Assembly (NCBI GenBank): GCA_029945495.1
Contig: JAQSCR010000458.1
Coordinates: 1 to 12,961, forward strand
Source of the DNA: Pseudolabrys sp.
GTDB lineage: Bacteria; Pseudomonadota; Alphaproteobacteria; Rhizobiales; Xanthobacteraceae
Reading direction: 5' to 3'
Length of the DNA stretch: 12,961 nucleotides
Part shown: piece by piece, positions 1 to 5,516 of the stretch
How positions within the stretch are numbered: position 1 is the first letter of the stretch
Layout of the letters: each line of letters starts with the position of its first letter
The notes under the pieces: generated by a model
The model's input: only the letters and a program-made list of their open reading frames with translations
What the model was told of the DNA's origin: nothing
The model's database searches: none
Made by a program: the position numbers and the translations under genes

Positions 1-25
1 ACAGAGTGCACACACGAAAAAGGTA

Positions 26-63
26 GCGCCGCTTGGCGCGCCACACCCTCGATATTTCGAGGG
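26..63. other. two adjacent small hairpins
   Basis: GCGCC (26-30) pairs with GGCGC (35-39) across a 4-base loop, and CCCTCGA (46-52) pairs with TCGAGGG (57-63) across TATT. Neither is followed by a T-run on either strand, so a classical intrinsic terminator is not shown. They could be the tail of a transcript that starts outside the window. No coding region is supported between position 1 and the end of mazG. Confidence 0.35.
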
Positions 64-129
64 CAGCGAAAAGGGAAGGCGGCCTGCCCGGGGCCTCAAA
101 CAATACGGGCGATGAGGCATGTCCGTCAC

Positions 130-233
130 CCTGAGGTGCGAGCGCGGGACGCGCGAGCCTCGAAGGGCGACGGCCCAAACGTTTCGGGGCCGCTCATCCT
201 TCGAGGCTCGGCCTGAAGGCCTCGCACCTCAGG
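130..233. repeat. nested inverted-repeat element
   Basis: Two perfect 13-bp inverted repeats are nested. The outer arms are CCTGAGGTGCGAG at 130-142 and its complement at 221-233. The inner arms are CGAGCCTCGAAGG at 154-166 and its complement at 198-210. The innermost loop holds GGCCC/GGGCC and the palindrome AAACGTTT (177-184). The whole could fold as a long cruciform or RNA hairpin. From memory, elements with CTTCGAGGCTCG and CACCTCAGGATG arms are scattered between genes in Bradyrhizobium-type genomes, so this is probably a dispersed palindromic repeat rather than a site specific to mazG. It lies 61 bases beyond the mazG stop codon and could also stabilise or end that transcript. Confidence 0.75.
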
Positions 234-294
234 ATGTCGGGGACGGATTGGCTGTTTGAAAATTGAATCGGGAAGGGCGCCGAGAGGCGCACGC

Positions 295-1134
295 TTACGA
301 CTTTTCCTCAGCCTTCGCCGCGTCCCACAGCGCATCCATCTCGGCCAGGGTCGCGTCTTGCGGCCGCTTGCCATGCGCCGCCAAGGCGCGCTCGATCGAG
401 TGGAAACGGCGCTCGAATTTCAGATTGGTAGCGCGCAGAATTGCTTCCGGATCCGCTTGGAGATGGCGGGCGAGGTTGACCACCGCGAACAACAGATCGC
501 CGACCTCGGCGGCGGCGTGCGCCTTGCTGGCCGTGCCTTTATCCAGGCCGTCGAGCTCGGCCTCGATCTCGTCGGCTTCCTCACGAATTTTGGCCAGCAC
601 GGCGCGCGGGTCGTTCCAGTCGAAGCCGACGCGGCCGGCTTTCTCCTGCAGCTTGAGCGCGCGGGTCAATGCGGGCAGGGCCACCGGCACGCCATCAAGC
701 GCACTGATGAGCGCGCTGGCGGGCGAGGCGGCCTCGCCGCCGTTCTGCTTCTCGGCCTTCTCCTGCGCCTTGATCTCTTCCCACATACCCTTGACTGCCG
801 TGGCGGTGTTGCCCTCGGCGTCCGCAAAGACATGCGGATGGCGGCGGATCATCTTGCTGGTGATGGCGTCGACCACGCCGCCGAAATCGAAGGCGCCTTG
901 TTCCTCGGCCAGCCGCGCGTGAAAGGCGACCTGCAGCAGCAGGTCGCCGAGTTCGTCGCGCAGCTCGGCGAGATCGCCGCGCGCGATGGCGTCGGCGACC
1001 TCATAGGCTTCCTCGATGGTGTATGGCGTGATCGTCGCGAAATTCTGCTCCAGGTCCCACGGGCAGCCGCTGCCGGGCGTGCGCAGCGCCGCCATGATTT
1101 CGATCAGCCGGTCGATGTCGCGCGATGGTTTCAC
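295..1134 (-). CDS. mazG: nucleoside triphosphate pyrophosphohydrolase MazG
   Basis: MazG hydrolyses canonical and non-canonical NTPs to NMP and pyrophosphate and is a cytoplasmic house-cleaning enzyme. The 279-residue product is close to the length of E. coli MazG and has the two tandem all-alpha MazG domains. The N-terminal domain carries EEAYEVADAI (about 41-50) followed by ELRDELGDLLLQV, the EExxE/ExxD magnesium-binding pattern. The C-terminal domain repeats it with EEADEIEAEL and EVGDLLFAVVNLARHL. The opening GSGCPWDLEQ is typical of the family. The start is GTG at 1134 giving MKPSRDIDRL, which matches the family N-terminus; no strong ribosome binding site is visible upstream. The gene stands alone, with a 401-base gap to the next gene and a palindromic element beyond its TAA stop. 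Confidence 0.95.
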   Translation of the reverse strand: MKPSRDIDRLIEIMAALRTPGSGCPWDLEQNFATITPYTIEEAYEVADAIARGDLAELRDELGDLLLQVAFHARLAEEQGAFDFGGVVDAITSKMIRRHPHVFADAEGNTATAVKGMWEEIKAQEKAEKQNGGEAASPASALISALDGVPVALPALTRALKLQEKAGRVGFDWNDPRAVLAKIREEADEIEAELDGLDKGTASKAHAAAEVGDLLFAVVNLARHLQADPEAILRATNLKFERRFHSIERALAAHGKRPQDATLAEMDALWDAAKAEEKS

Positions 1135-1186
1135 GGGTTATGGATCGCTGTTGCGGGAGCCAGAGGCGGGCCTTCAGACGTTAACG

Positions 1187-1261
1187 CTAGTGGTCCGATT
1201 CTAACATTCGCATCCCTTCGCGGAGACACCTTTGCGAATGTTAGAATCAAAGGACCACTAG
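1187..1261. repeat. long hairpin H1 of an inverted pair
   Basis: CTAGTGGTCC (1187-1196), then G, then ATTCTAACATTCGCA (1198-1212) pair perfectly with TGCGAATGTTAGAAT (1233-1247), C, then GGACCACTAG (1252-1261). This is a 26-bp stem interrupted only by an AAA bulge (1249-1251) in the 3' arm, ten pairs from the base, with a 20-base loop (1213-1232). The ends read TA-GTGG...CCAC-TA, which would fit a small non-autonomous element inserted at a TA dinucleotide. No T-run follows, so a terminator role is not favoured. See also the partner hairpin at 1275-1352. Confidence 0.85.
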
Positions 1262-1274
1262 CAAGTTATTGTTG

Positions 1275-1352
1275 CTAGTGGAGCTTTGGATTTGACGTTC
1301 GCTTAAGATATTCTCGGCAAGTGGGTAGCGAACGTCAAATCCGCTCCACTAG
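1275..1352. repeat. long hairpin H2, inverted partner of H1
   Basis: CTAGTGGAGC (1275-1284), TTT bulge (1285-1287), G, then GATTTGACGTTCGCT (1289-1303) pair with AGCGAACGTCAAATC (1327-1341), C, then GCTCCACTAG (1343-1352); the loop is 23 bases. The stem is again 26 bp with a 3-base bulge ten pairs from the base, but here the bulge is TTT in the 5' arm. Read on the minus strand this becomes AAA in the 3' arm, exactly as in H1. H2 is therefore the same structure in opposite orientation. Thirteen bases separate H1 and H2. The junction itself contains CTAGCAA (1258-1264) complementary to TTGCTAG (1272-1278). Confidence 0.85.
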
Positions 1353-1535
1353 GCCGGCGATAAAGCCCGCGCCAAGCTCGGTCCAGGCCGGGCTTATCCA
1401 AGCCCCGGAGCCCCGGGCGCCATATCCGTAATTCGCATAAGACATATTATGGAATATTTTGTAGGCCCAGGATCGGCACCGAGCTCAAAGAGGACTTTAG
1501 CGAGGCTCCGCAGAACCATGAATTTGCTTATATAT
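1353..1535. other. gene-poor stretch with a doubtful 41-codon ORF
   Basis: This stretch is AT-richer than its surroundings, especially 1430-1550. A minus-strand ORF of 41 codons starts with ATG at 1519 and ends with TAA at 1394-1396. It begins MVLRSLAKVLFELGADPG and ends MRITDMAPGAPGLG. It lacks a convincing ribosome binding site and starts 16 bases past the stop of the upstream hydrolase gene, in a different frame. A weak hairpin, GGCTT (1391-1395) with AAGCC (1400-1404), lies at its end. I do not recognise the product. It may be chance, or repeat-derived sequence linked to the adjacent hairpins. Confidence 0.25.
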
Positions 1536-2336
1536 TCACAGGACTGATGTATTAAAACTCATGCCGTCAAAGCCCGGCTCGATATGCGCCGGCAGCGTCG
1601 CGTGCAGCGTCGCGTAGTCCAGATCGGTGTGCATGTCGGTCAGGATCGCGCGCCTGGGTTTGATCCGCGCGATCCAGTCCAAAGCTTCCTCGAGATTGAA
1701 ATGGCTCGGATGCCGATGCTTGCGCAGCGCGTCGACGATCCAGACGTCGAGCCCTTCGAGCGCCGCGATGCTTTCATCCGGCAGGCTTTTAACGTCGGCC
1801 GAGTAGGCCACATTGCCGAAGCGGAAGCCGAGCGACGGGATATCGCCGTGACCCTGCAGGATCGGCAAAACCTCGATCGGGCCGCCCTGCCCGTGAATGG
1901 TCACCGCGTGGCCCGGCACCAGACGATGCTCTTTCAGGATCGGTGGATAATTGCTGCCGGGCGGCGTCGAGAAGCAATAGCCGAAGCAGGCGTGCAGGGC
2001 GCGCGACGTCGGCTCGTCGACATAGGTGTCGACCTGGCGGCGCTTGTTGACGAACAGCGGCCGCAGATCGTCGAGGCCGTGGGTGTGGTCGGCATGCTCA
2101 TGGGTGATCAGCACGCCGTCGACCCAGTCGACCTGCGTCTCGATCAGTTGCTCGCGCAGATCGGGCCCGGCATCGACCAGAACGCGCGTCACCTTGCCCG
2201 GCCCCTGCGAGCGTTCGACCAGCAAGGCGCAGCGCCGCCGGCGGTTCTTCGGCTCGTTCGGATCGCAGTCGCCCCAGCCGAGCGCGACGCGCGGCACGCC
2301 CATCGACGAGCCGCAGCCAAGAATCGTAAAGCGCAT
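1536..2336 (-). CDS. PhnP-like metallo-beta-lactamase-fold hydrolase
   Basis: The 266-residue product starts at ATG 2336 (MRFTILGCGSSMGVPRVALG), the standard N-terminus of the PhnP/RNase Z-like branch of the MBL-fold superfamily. The in-frame extension further upstream lies inside tatD and is not used. Metal ligands are clear: THEHADHTHGLDD with H79, H81, D83 and H84; H163 in QGHGD; D181 in YSADV; and H236 in TDMHTDLDY. C24 and C36 may belong to the structural zinc site known in PhnP. Family members are phosphodiesterases, PhnP acting on cyclic ribose phosphate. No phn genes are nearby, so the substrate here is not known. It is the last gene of the metG-tatD-MBL string, 14 bases after tatD. 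Its tail after PGFDGM (SFNTSVL) looks unlike the short hydrophobic end I expect for the family. Confidence 0.88.
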   Translation of the reverse strand: MRFTILGCGSSMGVPRVALGWGDCDPNEPKNRRRRCALLVERSQGPGKVTRVLVDAGPDLREQLIETQVDWVDGVLITHEHADHTHGLDDLRPLFVNKRRQVDTYVDEPTSRALHACFGYCFSTPPGSNYPPILKEHRLVPGHAVTIHGQGGPIEVLPILQGHGDIPSLGFRFGNVAYSADVKSLPDESIAALEGLDVWIVDALRKHRHPSHFNLEEALDWIARIKPRRAILTDMHTDLDYATLHATLPAHIEPGFDGMSFNTSVL

Positions 2337-2350
2337 GGTGAATTCCGGCG

Positions 2351-3145
2351 TCACGCGGCCACCGCTAATGTCCGTGGGACTTTCGCGAACAGCCGGAAGA
2401 AATTCTCCGTGGTCTGTTGCGCGATCTCGTCCGGCGTCACGCCGCGCGTCGCCGCCAGCATTCTGGCAGTCTCGACCACATAAGACGGCTCGTTGCGTTT
2501 GCCGCGATAAGGCAGCGGCGCCAGATACGGCGCGTCGGTCTCGACCAGGATGCGGTCGGCCGGCAGGTCCTTGGCGATGTCGCGCAAATCCTGGCCGTTC
2601 TTGAAGGTGATGATGCCGGTAAAGCCGATATAGAGACCGAGTTCGATCGCAGTCATCGCCAGTTCGCGGCCGGCGGTGAAGCAATGCAGCACGGCCGGGA
2701 AGGCGCCCTGCTTCGTTTCCTCGGTCAATATCCGCGCCATGTCGGCGTCGGCTTCACGCGCATGGATCACCAGCGGCAGTCCGGTCTCGCGCGCCGCGGC
2801 GATGTGCTGGCGGAAGCCCTGCGCTTGCGCGTCACGCGGGCTCTTGTCGTAGTGATAGTCGAGCCCGGCCTCGCCGAGCGCGACGATTTTCGGGTGCCGC
2901 GTCAGCGCCACCAGCGCCTTGGCATCGATATCGAGTTCCTCATGGGCATTGTGCGGATGGGTGCCGACCGAGCAAAAAATGTCGGGATATTTCTCTGCAA
3001 TCGCAAGCACCTGCGGTAGTTTCTTCACCCTGGTCGAGATCGTCACCATGCGGCCGATGCCGGCCGCGCGCGCGCGCTCGACCACCGCGTCCAGTTCGGG
3101 CGCGAACTCCGGAAAATCGAGGTGGCAATGGCTGTCGACCAGCAT
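2351..3145 (-). CDS. tatD: TatD family metal-dependent deoxyribonuclease
   Basis: The 264-residue product is full length for a TatD TIM-barrel hydrolase. Start ATG 3145 gives MLVDSHCHLD, placing the HxH metal pair at H6 and H8. Other ligands are E92 in GEAGLDYHY, H128 in VIHAREAD, H154 in VLHCFTAG and D204 in ETDAPYLAP. TatD proteins are cytoplasmic Mg-dependent 3'-5' exonucleases linked to DNA repair and DNA degradation; despite the name they are not needed for Tat export. The start codon lies 1 base past the metG stop, and the MBL gene follows after 14 bases, so the three are almost certainly co-transcribed and translationally coupled. The in-frame N-terminal extension to 3343 overlaps metG and is rejected. 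Confidence 0.93.
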   Translation of the reverse strand: MLVDSHCHLDFPEFAPELDAVVERARAAGIGRMVTISTRVKKLPQVLAIAEKYPDIFCSVGTHPHNAHEELDIDAKALVALTRHPKIVALGEAGLDYHYDKSPRDAQAQGFRQHIAAARETGLPLVIHAREADADMARILTEETKQGAFPAVLHCFTAGRELAMTAIELGLYIGFTGIITFKNGQDLRDIAKDLPADRILVETDAPYLAPLPYRGKRNEPSYVVETARMLAATRGVTPDEIAQQTTENFFRLFAKVPRTLAVAA

Positions 3146-3146
3146 T

Positions 3147-4781
3147 CTACGCCTTGGGCAAGTTGTCCGGCTTCGCCGGTTTGGCGGGTTTGGGCGGTTT
3201 CGCCGGTTTGGCCGGCTTTTCCGGTTCGGCTGTTTCCGGCTCGACGTAACGCGGGAAAATGCCCTGCGGCGCCGGCAAAGCGCGGCCATGCGGCAAACGC
3301 TTGCCGGAAGCGAGCGCTTCAAAGCCGCGCTCGTCGGCGCCAACGGCCAGCAGATCGAGCAGCTTGGCGGAGGCCGTCGGCATGAAAGGCTGCGCCAGAA
3401 CGCCGACCTGACGCAGTATCTCGGCGGTCACATAGAGGATCGTCCCCTGCCGCTGCGGATCGGTCTTGGCCTTGGCCCAGGGCTGCTCGGAGGCGAAATA
3501 GCGGTTGGCGTCGGCGACCACCGACCAGACCACGTGCAGCACCTGGTGCAACTGCTGGGTCTTCATGTGCTCGCGGGCGGCGTCGATCATCGCGTCTGCG
3601 GCGGCGAGAATGGTCTGGTCTTCCGGCGTGAACGCGCCCGGCTCCGGCAGCGTACCGCCGAAAGCCTTGGCCACCATCGACAGCGAGCGCTGCGCCAGAT
3701 TGCCGAGGTCGTTGGCGAGGTCGGCATTGATGCGGTTGACGATGGCTTCATGGCTGTAATTGCCGTCCTGACCGAACGGCACTTCGCGCATGAAGAAATA
3801 GCGCAGCGGATCGACGCCATAAGCCTCAGCCAGTGAGAACGGGTCGATCACATTGCCGACCGACTTCGACATCTTCTCACCGCGGTTGAACAGGAAGCCG
3901 TGCGAGAAAATGCGCTTCGGCACGGCGACCCCGGCCGACATCAGGAAGGCCGGCCAATAGACCGCGTGAAAGCGCACGATATCCTTGCCGATGACATGCA
4001 AGGCGGCCGGCCAGTAGCGCTTGAACATCTCGCTCTGGTCGTCCGGAAAGCCGACGCCGGTGATGTAATTGGTCAGCGCGTCGACCCAGACATACATGAT
4101 GTGCTTCGGGTTGCCGGGCACCGGAATGCCCCAGTCGAAAGTCGTGCGCGATAGCGACAGGTCCTTCAGCCCGCCTTTGACGAAACTCGCCACTTCGTTG
4201 AGGCGTTCTTTCGGCAGCACGAAGTCGGGCACGTCGGCATAGAGTTTCAGCAGCTTGTCCTGATAGCCCGACAGCTTGAAGAAATAGCTCTCCTCTTCGA
4301 CCCATTCGACCGGGGTGCCGGTCTTGGTCGCGAGCCGCACCTTGTGCTCGTTGAGATGCGTTTCGTCCTCGGCGTAATAGGCCTCGTCGCGCACCGAATA
4401 CCAGCCGGCATATTTGTCGAGATAGATATCGCCGTTCTTTTCCATGCGGCGCCAGATTTCCTCCGACGCGCGGTAGTGACGCTCTTCCGTCGTATGAATG
4501 AAGTCGTCGTTGGAGCAGTTGAGCGCCTTCACCATCGCCTCGAAGCGCGGCACGTTGCGGTCGCGCAGTTCGCGGGCGGTCAGGCCCTCCTTGGCGGCGG
4601 TCTGCTGCATCTTCTGGCCGTGCTCGTCAGTGCCGGTCAGGAAATAGACGTCGTAGCCGTCGAGCCGCATGAACCGGGCAATGGCGTCGGTCGCGATCGC
4701 CTCGTAGGCGTGGCCGATATGCGGCACCCCGTTCGGGTAGGAAATGGCGGTCGTGATGTAAAACGGTGTTTTTGCGGGCAT
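3147..4781 (-). CDS. metG: methionyl-tRNA synthetase
   Basis: This is a class I aminoacyl-tRNA synthetase charging tRNA-Met. The 544-residue product has the nucleotide-binding HIGH motif at 21-24 (PNGVPHIGHAYE), the Rossmann-fold segment FLTGTDEHGQKM near 47-58 and KMSKS at 303-307 (NRGEKMSKSVGN). An all-helical anticodon-binding domain covers about 345-490. The connective insert (about 125-160) has no CxxC zinc knuckles, as in the short, metal-free MetRS type. There is no C-terminal EMAP-like tRNA-binding domain. Instead residues about 517-544 form a Pro/Lys/Ala tail made of PAKP repeats. Start ATG 4781 gives MPAKTPFYITTAISYPNG, the family N-terminus; no strong ribosome binding site is seen. 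It is the first gene of the metG-tatD-MBL operon, with a 225-base gap upstream to a divergent gene. Confidence 0.96.
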   Translation of the reverse strand: MPAKTPFYITTAISYPNGVPHIGHAYEAIATDAIARFMRLDGYDVYFLTGTDEHGQKMQQTAAKEGLTARELRDRNVPRFEAMVKALNCSNDDFIHTTEERHYRASEEIWRRMEKNGDIYLDKYAGWYSVRDEAYYAEDETHLNEHKVRLATKTGTPVEWVEEESYFFKLSGYQDKLLKLYADVPDFVLPKERLNEVASFVKGGLKDLSLSRTTFDWGIPVPGNPKHIMYVWVDALTNYITGVGFPDDQSEMFKRYWPAALHVIGKDIVRFHAVYWPAFLMSAGVAVPKRIFSHGFLFNRGEKMSKSVGNVIDPFSLAEAYGVDPLRYFFMREVPFGQDGNYSHEAIVNRINADLANDLGNLAQRSLSMVAKAFGGTLPEPGAFTPEDQTILAAADAMIDAAREHMKTQQLHQVLHVVWSVVADANRYFASEQPWAKAKTDPQRQGTILYVTAEILRQVGVLAQPFMPTASAKLLDLLAVGADERGFEALASGKRLPHGRALPAPQGIFPRYVEPETAEPEKPAKPAKPPKPAKPAKPDNLPKA

Positions 4782-4948
4782 ATTCGGCTTTTGCAGGAGA
4801 CGGATGAGGCCGAAAAGGTCCGGCCAGGCGCTGAATCACAGGGTTAGGTAACAACCGCGGACGCCGGCGGCAAGCAAGGCTACGACGGCCGGAATTGCTC
4901 GGGACCTTCCAAGCACCGCACCTGGCAGCCCGACATCCGCCCTATCCG

Positions 4949-5006
4949 GCCTCCCGTATAGGATGTATTATTCCGACTTTGTACCATGGGTAATCGGGAG
5001 GCTTAG
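4949..5006 (+). promoter_or_regulatory. inverted repeat enclosing the ribosome binding site, plus mini-ORF
   Basis: GCCTCCCG (4949-4956) is a perfect complement of CGGGAGGC (4995-5002), and the right arm contains the GGGAGG ribosome binding site of the gene starting at 5007. If both arms are on the transcript, pairing would hide the ribosome binding site. A mini-ORF overlaps it: ATG 4986, five more sense codons (MGNREA) and TAG at 5004-5006, directly abutting the ATG at 5007 in the same frame. The mini-ORF has no ribosome binding site of its own. The arrangement could allow translational control; the transcription start is not known and no clear -35/-10 pair was found. Confidence 0.45.
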
Positions 5007-5447
5007 ATGGCTTCGACAGGGCGCGCGATCAATCGGCTTGCTTTCGGGCTTTGCGTTGGCGGTTTGGTCTTTTCCCTTACCGGTCCGGCGGCCGCGCAGA
5101 CGGCGACCAGCGTGTCACTGGTCCAGCAGGATTTCTCAGATTGCACGAATGCGAACGTCAAGGACAATGGCGGCGGCGCGCCCGGCGGCACGGTCAACAT
5201 CTTGCGCAACGGCGACGGCACCACGAGTCCGAAGATCGGCATGTCGGCGGTTCCGAGCACCACCTATCATTTCTTCCTGAAATGCGTGCGTGTGCTCGGC
5301 GACATCACGACCGACGAAGACGGCATCGGCCAAGCTTCTTTCACGCTGCCGGCAGGCGCGGTCGGTCCGGTTCTCGCCTTCGATTCTTATCCGGAAGGCG
5401 CGCCGGCGGGCAATAAATTCCAAAGCGTGCAGGTGCATTTGCCCTGA
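5007..5447 (+). CDS. small secreted protein of unknown function
   Basis: The 146-residue product has a clear Sec signal peptide: a basic start (MASTGRAINR), a hydrophobic core (about 11-26) and an AAA-Q cleavage site near 30. The mature part is about 116 residues, rich in Gly, Thr, Asp and Val, with short beta-like stretches such as GGTVNILRNG, TTYHFFLKCVRVLGDI and GQASFTLPAG. Only two cysteines remain after cleavage (C46 and C93), so one disulfide is possible. I do not recognise a named domain; the composition suggests a small beta-sandwich exported to the periplasm or outside. ATG 5007 is chosen because GGGAGG lies 5-6 bases upstream and the signal peptide begins there. It is divergent from metG and convergent with the repeat protein at 5517-7034, with a hairpin between them. 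Confidence 0.8.
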   Translation: MASTGRAINRLAFGLCVGGLVFSLTGPAAAQTATSVSLVQQDFSDCTNANVKDNGGGAPGGTVNILRNGDGTTSPKIGMSAVPSTTYHFFLKCVRVLGDITTDEDGIGQASFTLPAGAVGPVLAFDSYPEGAPAGNKFQSVQVHLP

Positions 5448-5470
5448 GCGGCGGGCTGGCGAAAAGTTTC

Positions 5471-5496
5471 GGCCCGCGTCTCATGCGGCGCGGGCC
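5471..5496. terminator. hairpin between convergent genes
   Basis: GGCCCGCG (5471-5478) pairs perfectly with CGCGGGCC (5489-5496) around a 10-base loop. It lies 23 bases after the stop of the secreted-protein gene and 20 bases before the stop of the convergent repeat-protein gene, so it could end both transcripts. No proper T-run follows on the plus strand (GTTGATC). On the minus strand the hairpin is followed by GAAACTTTTC, which suits the minus-strand transcript somewhat better. Confidence 0.55.
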
Positions 5497-5516
5497 GTTG
5501 ATCGCTGGCAGACGAC

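Noticed and set aside
256..1278. Long plus-strand frame of 340 codons across mazG
   Set aside because: It is antisense to a clear mazG and has no domain resemblance; long antisense frames are expected in GC-rich DNA.
1187..1352. CRISPR array or tRNA-like structure in the hairpin region
   Set aside because: There are only two palindromes, which differ in sequence and are inverted, with no regular spacers and no tRNA arms or T-loop.
2337..2684. N-terminal extension of the MBL hydrolase to 2684
   Set aside because: It lies within tatD and reads as arginine-rich shadow sequence; the family N-terminus begins at ATG 2336.
3146..3343. N-terminal extension of TatD to 3343
   Set aside because: It overlaps the metG tail in another frame; the TatD fold starts at MLVDSHCHLD.
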